DNA of 64,000 nucleotides, taken from NCBI GenBank assembly GCA_014281115.1, contig JACONQ010000003.1:2976001-3040000 (forward strand), given 5' to 3'. The translations under genes were made by a program, and so were the position numbers. Origin of the DNA: Laburnicola sp. R22_1 (lineage: Eukaryota > Ascomycota > Dothideomycetes > Pleosporales > Didymosphaeriaceae). Below, one piece after another: positions 1 through 14,679 of this stretch (the first letter of the stretch is position 1; each line of letters starts with the position of its first letter). The notes beneath the pieces are model-generated. The model was given only the letters and a program-made list of their open reading frames with translations. It ran no database searches and was not told the origin of the DNA.

Positions 1-618
1 ATGTTTACACTAGAAAACTATAAGAAAGCCTTTAAGGCCTCTAGGCTTGTTCCTTTAGATACGTTAGTAGTAGTAGATCACCTTAATGTGCGTATTTACA
101 CTCCACCTTAGGGTACCCCACCAGATACACTATGGCAAGCCAGGACCCTAAGTAATACCCTTAAGTTTAGATCCCAGTTAAAGCTCGTACGCGACTCTTT
201 TATTCGGTCTCTACCTAATGCTAAATTAAGCTACTTACAGCTTATAAAAGGTGCTGAACTTATACTCTACTATAGTGTACTTTAAGAGACCTATATTAAG
301 AAACTTAAGAAGCAAATTAAGGTTCTAACAAAGCGAAAAACGCGTAAAAGAAAGCGCATTTAGAAAGGTGGGACGCTAGGCTTTGCTTAGGGAGCAGATT
401 TGGGAGTAGAAAGCCCTTCTATTAGGGTGAAGTTGTTAAAAAGGGCGCGAGGTAGTGGTGAGGAAGAGGCAGGTCCCTTAACACAACGCCGCTATAGGAG
501 GTACGGAGAGCCTAGGCACAACGCAAGGACCTGTTAGATAGATAAAGAGATAGAGGAGAAGTTAGATGTTACTCTTAGCGGCTTATTTTTAGATAGTGTT
601 AATAGTAAATTAGAGTGA
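1..618 (+). pseudogene. C-terminal relic of a pogo/Fot1-like DDE transposase
   Basis: Reading frame 1 from the window edge gives a decayed protein tail ending at TGA 616-618, with internal TAG stops (first at 109-111). It carries features of the C-terminal tails of fungal DDE_1/CENP-B-type transposases: a WQ-containing stretch at about 130-165, a basic KRKTRKRKRI-like segment at about 325-360, and PRHNARTC at 511-534, which resembles the zinc-knuckle-like end of many of these proteins. The DDE catalytic core would lie upstream, outside the window. The stops are mainly TAG, consistent with RIP. No terminal inverted repeat of this element is recognisable downstream. The family call rests on remembered tail motifs. 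Confidence 0.6.
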
Positions 619-3296
<2,678 letters not shown>

Positions 3297-3427
3297 AGAG
3301 TATAGAGAAGATAGGTAGTAGTAGTAAGATTCTAGGAGGGTAGTATATAGCTTACTAGTTATAAAAAAGTTTACTATAAAAGAGAGTTAATAAGCTAGTT
3401 AAATTAGTTCCTATTATAATTAACATA

Positions 3428-5175
3428 AACCCCCACTAAGCGGCCCATACTACTAAGCGGCCTAAAATTTCTTAGCATAACTAACTTATGCTACGTATCC
3501 TTTATTTTATTACTATTAAATAAAGAGCGTATATATATTATACTTATATCTAATTGAAAAGATATCTCTATATCATTTTTATATATTTATATATTATATT
3601 TTATTCTTTTATAGTTTTTATAGCGCTATAGAGCTAGTTAGCCTCTTTTTAATTACTACTACTATAAGCCTTCTTTAACTACTTAGTAGTTATAAAGGCT
3701 TTAGCAGCTATTTATTTTATTCTTTTACTATACTTTATAGTTATATTAGTTTAAATGCGCTTTGTTATACGCTTTTTACTTAGTTATTACTATTAATTAC
3801 TCTTTAAGCTTATAGACGTAGGTAGTTAAGAAACTATTTTAATATAATTAGGAAGAGAAATATCGCAGGCCTTTTAGTATATAGTACAACACTATAAGGG
3901 AAAGCTATAGGTATGCCAAAAACATAGTAAAAAAAGTATAGTAGCTTAAAGATAGGTTAGAACTGTTTATTAGCACGTGTAAATTAGTCCCGTATGCTAA
4001 AGGTAGTTAATTACAAGATGTACTAGGTACTAAAGTTAATAATATAACACGAGATTATCTGCGCACACGCAATATAAATTCGCAACTAGAGATTAAGTGT
4101 TTATTCTAGTAATGTGGCGGGCGGGCGGAGTGTTGTTATTATAGATTGTCTTGGAAGCTAGGGGAGGCGTTAGAAAAACTTTAACACGCTCTAGTTCTAG
4201 GGCTTAGCACTTGTACGTAATGTTATGTAACGTTTCGTAGGCGCTAGTAACGCAATAGAAAAACGCAGTAATTAAACATAGTGGGGCCACTTAAAAACTA
4301 AATAAGTAGAGGCAGTTTATACTGCTGCCCAGAAGGGGTATTATTTATCTAGCTATTCTTAAAGACTAAAAGCTTCTAATTATATAGTATATTTATCTTC
4401 TTATACTATATAAATATATAGATGCGTCCCTTATAGATAATAAATAGTAGAATTATATACTTAGTAGTATAGATACTCTAAATAACTATTACTTATTTAT
4501 AATTATCTAGCTAAATAAAACTAAGTTATAAATACCTCTATATGCCTATAAGAACCTTTATTAAGCTATTAACATCTTTTTAAAAGCTAGTCTTGTTAAA
4601 ATTATATATATTATTATTATATACGCTATTCTAGACTTTAGTGTCCTTTACTAGCTTAAGATACGCGCTAATTACTTTAGAATTTTCTTATAATATTATG
4701 TACCTATTCTTTGCTTAATTAAATACTATTTTAAACTTATCTAAACGTATTATAAATCTCTTAGTCTAGTATTTACTAACTAGCTTACTAGTGCGTATAC
4801 CTAGTAGTTTATTAGCTATATTTACTACTTTCTATTGCTAGGACGCAATTTCTTGCAAACTAAGGCTAAGAATATATTAGACAATAATTTGCTATTTAGT
4901 AAGTGTAAGCTTGTAGGAATTAGAGATAGTTTTAAAGTAGAATAGCTATTCTTAGGCGTAGTAGGAGAGTGTGCGGCGTTTAATATTAAAGATAGTAATA
5001 GTAGTGCAATAGCTTTAGAACTAGCTAAATTAAAAAGGCTAAAAAGTAAGTTAAAGTCTCCCTTTATACTTAAGTAATAATATATTAGGTAGTTAAGGTA
5101 TATAGGATAGAGGATAGAGAGTGTAGGCTTAGCGAAAATGGGCCGCTTAGTAGTATGGGCCGCTTAGTAGGGGTT
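3428..5175. mobile_element. RIP-erased pogo-like transposon (E10) with 17-bp paired end boxes
   Basis: Both ends carry the inverted terminal sequence AACCCCYACTAAGCGGCC, flanked by TA (3426-3427 and 5176-5177) as a target duplication. At the left end ACTAAGCGGCC occurs at 3435 and 3452. At the right end its complement GGCCGCTTAGT occurs at 5141 and 5158. Both pairs are spaced exactly 17 bp, the same architecture as the well-preserved pogo elements between 24 and 51 kb. The interior (1.75 kb) is too mutated to read as a transposase and includes a copy of another repeat (3850-4345). The element lies in a dispersed repeat whose halves continue on both sides. Confidence 0.7.
3850..4345 (+). repeat. 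Copy of the long-TIR repeat family (internally deleted)
   Basis: Aligned by eye to 10771-11047 (middle part) joined directly to about 11880-12102 (right arm). Shared landmarks are a 'ggaag.gaaa.atc' start, 'taggtat.c.aaaaac', the 'acgcaatagaaaaacgcag' run and the terminal 'aggcagtttatact'. The roughly 800 bp between these two parts in the other copy is missing here. It lies inside the E10 relic. Non-coding as far as can be seen. Confidence 0.6.
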
Positions 5176-5350
5176 TACATTATTATTATTACTATAGTAA
5201 AAATATTTTTAAAGAAATTATTAATTACGTAATATAATAGTTAGTTAAACAGTTAGCATAGAATTATATAAGATTATAGATTAATTGTAGAAGAGAGATT
5301 ACTAATAGTATAATAGTAAACTATTAGTTATATAGTTTATAAATAGATTT

Positions 5351-6895
5351 AACTAATTTAATATACTATATTTAAAGGGACTTAGGTCCTTTAGGCACTA
5401 TAAACTTTAAGTTATAATATACTTTTTAGTACTTTAGCTATTTAATAATTAGGTAAATTACTACTTCTTACCATTAAGGTAATCTTAATAAGTAATAGGC
5501 TAGAATTACTAAAAGTTATTAACAATATAAAAATATAAAAAATGGCTATATAATTTAAAAGGGCTAGAGAAAGGTTACTATAATTAATATATAAATATAT
5601 ATTTGTTTTATACTCCGTTTTATTAATACTATCTTAAAATGCTTTTCTATATTAATAATAGTAGGAGAGATAACTACTATTAGTATAATATTTTTATTAG
5701 CTCCTTAGTCCTAAGAATAACAAACCATACGTATTATATAAAATTCTATATAAATAGGTAAAGTAATAGTTAAATATTTAGAGATTAATAAGGTATTAGT
5801 AAAGTATAGTAAAGTGCTATTTAGTAATAAAAGTAAAAAGTATTAAAGATTTTTATTATGTAAAGATTCTAACTAAGATAAAGTCTATACTATATATAGA
5901 GAAAAGCAAAATAAAAGTTACTAATGCCTAGTATCTAATATATTATGGTACTAATAAAATATATATAAAATCATAATAATTTTATTATTTATTATAGTTA
6001 GTATATAATTTACTATTTAGTATAACTAAGTTATATATTATCTTTTGACTAGAAAACTATTAGAAAGCTATAATAGACCTATATAAAGTTATAACTATAA
6101 GGATTGTATAGATAATAGAATAGTAAAACTATAGTTTTCTATAGTTTTCTATACATATAGTGTATATATGTTTTATAATATTAGTAATATTTAGTATACT
6201 AAATCTTTATCTTTAATATATAACTACTACTACTGTTTTTTATATCTAGGTATTTATTTATTATATTTAGTAATATAATACTATTTTAGCGCCTTAAGTA
6301 TACTACTTTTACTTGAAGTAATATAGCTGTAGTAAAATTTTAAAAGTATGAAAAGAACTAGCTAAGTAAAGTTAATAATAATTTTAAAAATTATTAATTT
6401 TATATAGTCAGTAGGGTTATTGGAAAGGCCTTTTAATTTAAGTATCTTTAATAATATCTAGATTTAGTTATTTAGGCCTTATTAGCTAGTTTTATAACTT
6501 TATATTTTAGAGTATAAAATACTCCTCTAGTATCTAATTAAGAAAGAATTACATTAGGTCCTTCTACTATATTAATAAGGTAATATAAAAATCTTACTAA
6601 AAAAATGTAAAAGTAAAGACTAGTAAAGTTATAGTATAGGGCGGCTACGAAATAAAAAGTAAAATCTTTTTAAGAATAAAATAATATAAAAGTGTAGTAA
6701 TAGTATAAAAAGCTTATTAAAGTTGTAGTACTTATTTAAAGTCTTGTTAATATAGAAGACTATAAGAAATAAAAGTAAAAGTAAGTAGTAGAAGTAAAAA
6801 TATAAAGAAGATAGACAGTAGTAGTAAAGTTCTAGAAGTAATATATATAGTAGAGTGACAAAAAAACTAATATTTTTATAGCTCTTTTTTAAAGC
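5351..6895. other. AT-rich RIP-degraded block, no gene
   Basis: Strongly AT-rich with dense stops in all frames. A partial copy of the dispersed repeat seen at 2580-2965 lies at about 6600-6850. Nothing else is recognisable. Confidence 0.65.
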
Positions 6896-6896
6896 T

Positions 6897-7010
6897 TATG
6901 TGGCGTTAAATTAACTACCTAGGGGTAGCACGACAAAGGCTTTCATCTCAAATAACACGACAAAAAAGCAGAGCCCTCTGCTTAGTAATTAAAAAGAGCG
7001 TAAAAAAGGT
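6897..7010. repeat. Short dispersed repeat (also at 19910-20030)
   Basis: About 115 bp beginning 'tatgtggcgtta' and including 'gcagagccc.ctgcttag' is nearly identical to the sequence just after the LTR element at 19894. At the second site it directly continues the copia relic split by that LTR element, so it may be copia 3' terminal sequence. Confidence 0.55.
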
Positions 7011-8449
7011 AATTATAAAAAAAGAAAAGCTTATAACTTTTTATTTAACTAATTATTCAAATTTTAATTTTTATATATTATAGAAAAAGTATAGCAGTCT
7101 TAGGTAATCTATTAAAATTTTGCTTAGTAATTATAAACTAGGTATATAGAGGAACCTAAACATACGGGTTTTAAAATCTCTATTTTAAAACCCCTATAAC
7201 TTTTTTAGACGTATAAAAAAGGTAATTTTTATATATATAAATACTATAGTTTAGTACCCTTTCTAGGCAGGAGTATAAACTGCCTCCACTTATTAGTTTT
7301 TAAGTGGCCCACTGCGTTTAATTACTGCGTTTTTTTATTACGTTACTAGCGCCTATATAATATTATATAATATTATATAACGTTATATTATATACGCGCT
7401 AAGCCCTAGAACCTAAAGCGCGTTAAAGTTTTACTAATGTTTCTTCTCTAAGCTTTTAAGATAATAAAATTATAATAATAATAACACTCTAACTTGCTTG
7501 CCTACTGCGTTACTAGATAATAAACTCTATCTTTCCCCACCACCTTACTAGATAATTAATAACTTAGATCTTTACTCTACTATTATAATATATAATAAGT
7601 ATTACACGCACGCTCTCTACTCCTAGTACTAAATAGTACCCTACTATTCTCTACTAATAATAACCTATTAACCTCTAGTATACTTCCCTAGTGTTAGCCT
7701 TACTTTACTTTTTCTCTATAGAAATCCTATAGTATAAGCGCGTATTTATATATCTACTATATCTTTATTATCTATTTATTATAGTAACTTTGCTTTAGCC
7801 CCTTTAGGTTATATAGCTACTTATTGTGTTTTTTATATCTCTAGTAACCTTTAGCGATCCTAGCCTATTACTTATTATAATTGCTCTAGTACTAAGTATT
7901 ACTACTTTAGCTAAGCACTAGGTAGCTAAATTACTAGAGAGTAAGTTATAACTTAAAGTTTACAGTGCCTAAAGCACCTAAGTTCTTTTTAATATACAGT
8001 AGGGTGACACAAAAAAAGCGCCTAGTAAAAAGATACCTGTTTAAAAGTTGTATAACTAAGTGAGTTTTAATACTATGTAAAGAAAAAGTATACGGTTTTA
8101 AAGGGGAAATATGGGGGATTAAGATTCAATACTAGTTACGTGCTTACTAAGCAGGGTCCTTAAGGTATCTATCTCTAAACTTAGTATTTCTAAAAAGTAA
8201 ATTTTTAAGGCGTTATGACTTTTTTATTTAGTATGCTACTAGGCTAATATTATTACTAGCTATTCTAGGCCTAGTGTAGATTACGTAGGCACAATTTCGG
8301 AGTACATATATAACTTAATTAAGAAAGTATTTAAGGTTACAGAAATTATGTAATTTTAAAAGTTGATGAAATCACGTGATTTATTACTAAGATTATAGTA
8401 TAATATAATATCTTTTGTCTAGTAAATTTTCTCTTTTGTATTTCATCGA

Positions 8450-10345
8450 ATGGAGCCAAAATTGTCAAAACTCGAAAGTTAAGTTTCTTTACTTGAAAAA
8501 GCAATTACTTCTAATTCTACTATTGCTACTATCCTTAATAAGCCTCTAAAATCTATTAAAACTGCTATTAGACGTATTAATAAGAAAAAAAGGGAGATAA
8601 CTTATTAAAAGAGGTAAAACAGGGAAGAGTAACTAAGGTTGCTTCTAGGGAGAAAAGAGTTATTAATAGAGATTTAACTAAAAGCCCTAAAAAGACAAAT
8701 AAGAGGCTATTATAAGAGAATAGTTTTAGCTTTACTAAGAGGACGTTAGAGAGAGTTTTAAAAGAAGAAGACTATTCGTTTAACATCTCTAAGAAAAAGG
8801 CCTATTTAACTAAAGAAAGAGCTAAAAGAAGAGAATTCTAGGCTAAAGAGATAGTTAAGGAGCTAGAAAATATTCACTTTGCTAAAGTTATATTTTCTAA
8901 CAAGTCTACTATCTAAAGGGGGCATAGTAATAGGCAAGAATATATAGGAAAAAGGGAAAATTAAAAATTAGGCCTAAACAGCGCAAAAACCAAACAACTA
9001 GTAAGTTATTAATTTTTCTAAATTCTAGGATTATAGAGCTTGTCTTTCTCTATAATTAGGAAATTTTACGTTTTTTTATCTTTTCTTTAAGCTAGTACTA
9101 ATTCACTAAAAGCGCAAGATATTTCTATCTTAGTCTAGGACTACATTTGGATAGGAGGACGTTCTAAACTAGTGTTTTTAAGGGGCCAAATTAAAACTAG
9201 GACCTTTAATAACACTAGATATATATAGGAGTGTTTAAATTCTATATTATAACCTCTTTTAAAAAGAGGCAAGTAAAGTACCCCTTTTTTCTTTTTTCTT
9301 TTTTCTTTTAATATATATATTATTATTATTAACGTTGCTATTGCTTCTAAATTTTCTGTAAAGTAAATACAGCCACAGGCAAATCGTACAGATGGACAAG
9401 GGGCACTTTCCCCTAGTAAAAAAAGCTCTTTAAAGGGGGTTAAGAGAAAATTAACACTAGTGGCCTATTATCTGTCCAAAGCGTAAATTGAAATTTCTAA
9501 CAAAGTTTTTCCTAAATTAGAAGATAGTAATATGCCTTAATTAACTTTCTCGTCCTATAAGTTTAAATTTTAATAACTTATTAAGACTAGTAACTAGTTA
9601 AAGATTTCTTAATTATTAGAGGTACTTGCTAATAGCTTTTCTGTTCTATAAGTTTAATCTAGTAACTTAGTTAAGACTAGCTTAAATAGTTAGAAATTTC
9701 TTAATTATAAGAGATACTAGCTTATTTAGGCTACTTTTCTTCTTATCCACAAAGATTAGTTTTTTGGTGTTTAAAAACCATAAGGGGGGAGAGGGCGAGA
9801 TTCGAACTAGCTAAGGAGTCTTAGTTTTCGCTTATTTCTAGACTAAAATCCTCGCTTATGGTCCTCCACCACAGCGTAGATTTAACATCTAGACTTCTGC
9901 TATACTTAGACGGCCTTACGCCCGTACTCACCACGATACACTCCTCCTAATATATATATATATATATATATATAATCTTATTCTTTATACTAATTGTAAC
10001 TAGGCTAGAAATTTCAACAGGATAATTTAAAGATCTACGAAACTCTACAGGTGAAAAGGTGGTTTTCTAGAAATAAAGTCTTTGTTTTTGGGCATCCACC
10101 CTATTTACTAGACTTAAATCCTATAAAAATCGTTTAGGGTCTGTTAAAAGATAGGCTAGGAAAAGGAAATGAGGCTTTTCTAGGCTTTAGGACTAGTAAA
10201 TCTAGTGTAGAAGCCTTTAAAAGAGCTATATAAGAGGAGTAGAATTTAATTCCACAGGAGGCTATAGATAATTGTATACTATCTTTGCCTAAGCATTATA
10301 ATAACGTTATAGAAGCTAAAGGATAGTATACTAAGTACTAGTAAT
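8450..10345 (+). pseudogene. Tc1-like DDE transposase relic (two parts)
   Basis: The frame starts with ATG at 8450. After a frame change near 8620 it continues through a basic N-terminal region and an IFSNKSTIQRG segment (about 8890-8920). That segment matches the first catalytic block of Tc1-type transposases but has N where the catalytic D is expected. The frame breaks near 9270 and resumes near 9995 with QQDN, then a GHPPYLLDLNPI block at about 10090-10125, which corresponds to the Tc1 HSPDLNPIE motif, followed by the helical C-terminal region. Most stops are TAG. The product is not functional. In this superfamily the enzyme binds the inverted repeats and cuts and pastes at TA. Confidence 0.75.
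9270..9990. mobile_element. Unclassified insertion within the Tc1-like transposase
   Basis: This stretch interrupts the transposase frame. It begins with a polypyrimidine tract and contains GTTCGAATC on the minus strand near 9800, resembling a tRNA B box. It has an 8-bp inverted pair ACCATAAG/CTTATGGT (about 9777-9784 and 9855-9862) and ends in a TA dinucleotide run near 9950-9973. That combination would fit a SINE-like element, but no complete tRNA fold could be drawn. The borders are approximate. Confidence 0.35.
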
Positions 10346-12102
10346 ATATTATTTACTAGTTCTATCTAATGATTTAACTTTAATTAATTTTTATCTTTTT
10401 CTTTATAATTATTATTTCTATATAAACCTATAATAGAAATGAACTTATCTAGTTATTATCGGCTACACTATAATATATATAAGTTATAGAATTTTTTCTA
10501 CATAGAAAGAAAAGTTATATAGGGTTAAATTTTTAAAAAAATTTCCTTAACTCTACTAAGATACTTCTAGTTAGCGCTAATTACTAAGCTCTTACTAACC
10601 TTTCATACGAAATCTCATAAACCCTCTCTTTAAAACAGTATATTCTTTATCTTTATAGCATTAAAACTTACTAAGTTATATAACATTTAACAAGGTATCC
10701 TTTTTCTACACATTTTGTTTGTGTCACCCTACTGTATATGAGTAGAAATAATCTTTTTTTAATATTAGTTAGGAAGCGAAACATCCGAGACCTTTTGGTA
10801 TACAGTATAACACTAGAAAGAAAAGCTATAGGTATACTAAAAACGTATTAAAAAAGGTAAAGCAGCTTAGCAATAAATAGGTTAGGCTAGGGACTATTTG
10901 TTAGCACGTACAAATCAGCCCCTCCTACTAAAGGTAGTTAATTATAATATATACTAGATACTAAAGTAATAATATAATTCGTAGTTGCCTACGCGTATAT
11001 AATATAAAATCTACAACTACATATAAATTAAGTATTTATCTATTTACTATATAATATACTTAAATATCGCGCAAAACCTTAAAGTTGCTATATCTATCCC
11101 TTGCCCTAAAGACACTATCGCTATTACTACTAAATATATAGTGTTACGCCCATACATAGGAGATACAAACAATAATATAGCTAGGTATAATATAGCTAGA
11201 TATAACGCGGCTAGGTATAATAGCTAGATACTACTTAATATTAAAAACTATATAGTCTATACTAAGGACCTATACGGCAAGTAGATAGCTACTATAGAAT
11301 TAGATTGCTATATTAAGCAGAATATAAATATTAGTAAGTAGAAGCCTAGAATTGAAAGCAGAATAAGCCTGATAATATAGATTGCCTTATACTAGTTTAG
11401 ATACAAGGTGCTTACAACTATTAAGTATAAAAACTAAAAGAATATAGATATTTTTATAAAGTAAGAGTCTAGGCTAGTAGCTATATACTACTCTATAGCT
11501 TATAGAAGCAATTACTACTAAGGGCTATAAGCAATATTAGATCTCTAATTAATAGCTTATTACTTCTATAATAATAGCTATACTAAGTAGGTGCTAGATG
11601 TATAGAGGATATATAGGTACGCGCTTATACTATAGAATTTCTATAGAAGATAGGTAGAGTAATAGCTAGGTATTTAGAGGTTAATAGGTTAAAGAGTTAT
11701 TAGTAGAGAATAGTAAAGTGCTATTTAGTGTTAGGAGTAGACGGGCGCGCAATTTATTATATATTATAGTAGTAGAGCGTGCGTCTAGGGGTTCTAAGTG
11801 GTTAATTATCTAGTAATATAGTAAAAGGTTAAAAGGTAGATGTTAATTGTCTAGTAATATAGTAGGTAGGCAAGCAAGTTAGGGTATTATTATTATAGAG
11901 TTAGTTGTCTTAGAAGCTAGGGGAAGACATTAAAAAAACTTTAACGCGCTCTAGTCTTAGGGCTTAGCGCTTGCATATAACGTTACGGAATATTTTATTT
12001 TATAGGCACTAGTAACGCAATAGAAAAACGCAGTAATTAAACGCAGTAGGGCCACTTAAAAACCAAATAAGTAGAGGCAGTTTATACTCCTGCCAAGGAG
12101 GG

Positions 12103-14391
12103 TTTTAATATTAGTAAAGAAGAAAGTATATCTTTCTTTACTAAATAAAAGTTGTACTACCTTTATTAATAATTTAAATATCCCTATATAGAAAAACTTT
12201 CAAAGATGCCTACTAATACTAGCTATAAAGTTAATACTACTATACTAAAAAAATTTAGAAATTTTACTACTACTATTAACTATATAAGTAAGCCCTATAT
12301 TACTTTAAATTAATTATTAAAAATAATACCTACTTTAACAATAAGATTATTTTTAATATTTTATATATTAGAACTAAGGACACACTATATATTATAGATA
12401 TAGATATATTATTTTAAGCTATAATCTTCTTAAAATTAATATCTATATAAGACGCGTAGAAAGTCCTTTATAAATACTAGATTAATATCTACTAAGGTCT
12501 ACCTAACTATATTATATATTACGTAGATATAAACATTATTAATATAACATATAGATAAATACCTATAAAAGTATATTAGGTAATAAGAAAAGTTAAGTGT
12601 TTATATATACCTCTCTGTAAAGTCTTTACTATTTTTAAGGCTAAACTAGAAAATTATATAAATAAAGAGGATATTATTCAAATAGCTATGAAAGCTATTA
12701 ATAATACTACAGGTTTAGATAGTCTTATACCTATATTACTAGTCTTTAGCATATATTCTAGAATTAATATAAACTTTTTTATTACCTATTATTATTATAC
12801 GCGCAAATGCTATATAAAAGGTAATAAAGTTGCTATAGAAAGAAAAAGATAAAAGTAATATTAATTATACGCTAAATATCTATAATAGTCTATTAGCTGC
12901 TTATAAAGTCCTTAAGTTCCTACTTAAATCTAAAGTTATAGTTTAGAAAGAAAAAGATTAATAGATAGGCTTATATAAAATTAAAAGTATTAAGAATAAA
13001 AATATAATATTTAACCTAAAAATAGTTTAGTAAAGTTCTACCATATATAGGTTAAGCTATACTATTATAAAGAAAATTATACTCTCCTATTATTATATAA
13101 AGTAAATAATATTACCCCTATATGAAGCAACTCTCTAAGAGAAAAAAGAGGGTACCTAAAAAGAATACTATATTTCTTACCTAAAAGAAAATAAGTAATT
13201 AGAAATAATCTTTAAAGCTTTATAGAAAAGGTATAATTATAAGATCTAAAGCACCTTTTAAAGAATTAAATTATATAGAAATAGACGCTGTTATTACTAG
13301 GAATATATTTAAAAAAATTAACTTATTGAAGTATAAAGATAGAATTGTTAATATCTACCTTATATAAGAAGTAAAAGGCAAGACTACTTAACTATATAAG
13401 AAATTCTTCCTTATATTTACCAGCTACTTGAATATGGAGAAGAATAAAAAATTTACTTAATTACTTACTATTTAAGAAATAAGCTAGCAACTACTTCTTA
13501 CATTAGAAGTAAGTCTTTAGGCACTATATAGAATATATTTTAAGCTAAAAAATATTAGTTAGGCCTATATTTAGTCTATTGATAAGCTAAATTACACACT
13601 TTATACTACACTACCTAAAAAACTATATATAAACTTTTTATAAGATATAATCTTCTATATTATATAACTACTCTATAGAATAGCTATATTAGGTCTCTAC
13701 TAGTTGAAGACCTGCTATAACTACTATAAAGAAAAACTTAGTGTAAAGACTTTATTATATAACTTATATCTACTTAATACTAATAAAGGAAAGTATACTT
13801 TTAAGATTACTAGTCTATAAATAGATAATACTCTTAGTATTATTAATAAGAACTTTATATAAAGAAAAAAAGAAGAGCTAAAGAAAGTAGCCTTTTATAT
13901 AAAAGATATGACTATCCTTACTAAGAATTAGCCTTTTAAGTTTAATAGTAAAAGAATTTAGCTTATATATAATACTATAGTTTTTATATAGAAAAGTTAA
14001 GTAAAAGGCCTTTATATAATAAATTCTAAAAATAAGAATATTACTTAGAGGTATATAAAGTAGTATATAAAAGGCGCCTATATTATATCTATATACTAGC
14101 TAGAAGCTATATTTAATTTATCTATTACTACTTAAACTATATTATTCTTATATAAAGATATTAAGATAATAAATATATATATTTAATAGTAGATTCATAA
14201 TAGTAAGCGTAGTCTTATCTTTATACTATTAGATCTTTATTATATAAAACTATTTATTTTTACTAATAGCTTATTTGCTAATAATAAGGGCCTAAGCTTA
14301 TAGCTAGGATTTCTAATTACTTTAGGTAATAAGTATTATATATGTAATAGTAATAACTTTAAGATTTTAGCAAATATTATATACTAGAATT
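12103..14391 (+). pseudogene. Ty1/copia pol relic (integrase to RNase H), interrupted
   Basis: Read through TAG stops, the plus strand shows the order of a fungal copia polyprotein. An integrase-core part contains a KAINNTTGLDSLIPILLVF segment (about 12690-12755). An integrase C-terminal segment of the 'GxYKI...VxxxSTxxRLSY' kind lies at about 12970-13060. The reverse transcriptase region includes a SYTLYTTLPKK-like block (about 13600-13625). An RNase H-like segment contains FTNSLFANNKG at about 14250-14290. The frame is cut at 14391 by an LTR retrotransposon and flanking sequence resumes at 19894. The family assignment is from remembered conserved blocks. It is heavily RIP-mutated and inactive. 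Confidence 0.65.
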
Positions 14392-14679
14392 TGTAAGGGC
14401 GGTACACGGCCTTATAGGGCTAACCTATTAGGGACAGCTAGAATAGTTAAAAGAGCTAGTTAAATTAATACTATTCTAAGATAGTGGATAAGAAAGGAAT
14501 GTAGGGGGCCCTTTCTTATATAGAGGGTGGCGTAGAGTATAGGCCTACGCTAGCTACACGCTAATACTAACTAGGAAAGGCGCCTTTAGAAAGATAAAAG
14601 GCGCAGATAGAGGGAAATAGGGTGTAAAAGAAAGATAATAGGGTGTGCTTAGTAGGGAGGCTAGTATAGGACTATTATA
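14392..14679 (-). repeat. LTR (left)
   Basis: 288 bp, TG start and TA end (RIP of CA). It matches 19606-19893 along its full length, with differences mostly of the C/T and G/A type. Confidence 0.85.

Larger units (their letters stand above)
7997..10734 (+). mobile_element. Tc1/mariner-like transposon, RIP-degraded and nested
   Basis: Matching terminal inverted repeats CAGTAGGGTGACACAAA (7997 onward) and its complement ending at 10734 are flanked by TA on both sides (7995-7996 and 10735-10736), the standard Tc1/mariner target duplication. It encodes a decayed DDE transposase and contains a further insertion of about 0.7 kb. It lies inside a long-TIR element, which is therefore older. Confidence 0.8.
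7257..12102. mobile_element. Long-terminal-inverted-repeat element, split by a Tc1-like insertion
   Basis: The left arm (7257 to about 7700) and the right arm (about 11660-12102) are inverted copies of each other over roughly 450 bp. Both end in a CCCT...GGCAGGAGTATAAACTGCC type terminus. Without the Tc1-like insert at 7997-10734 the element is about 2.1 kb. Other partial copies are at 3850-4345, 62651-63100 and 63411-63720. The interior shows no clear transposase in its RIP-mutated state, so the superfamily is unknown. Confidence 0.55.
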
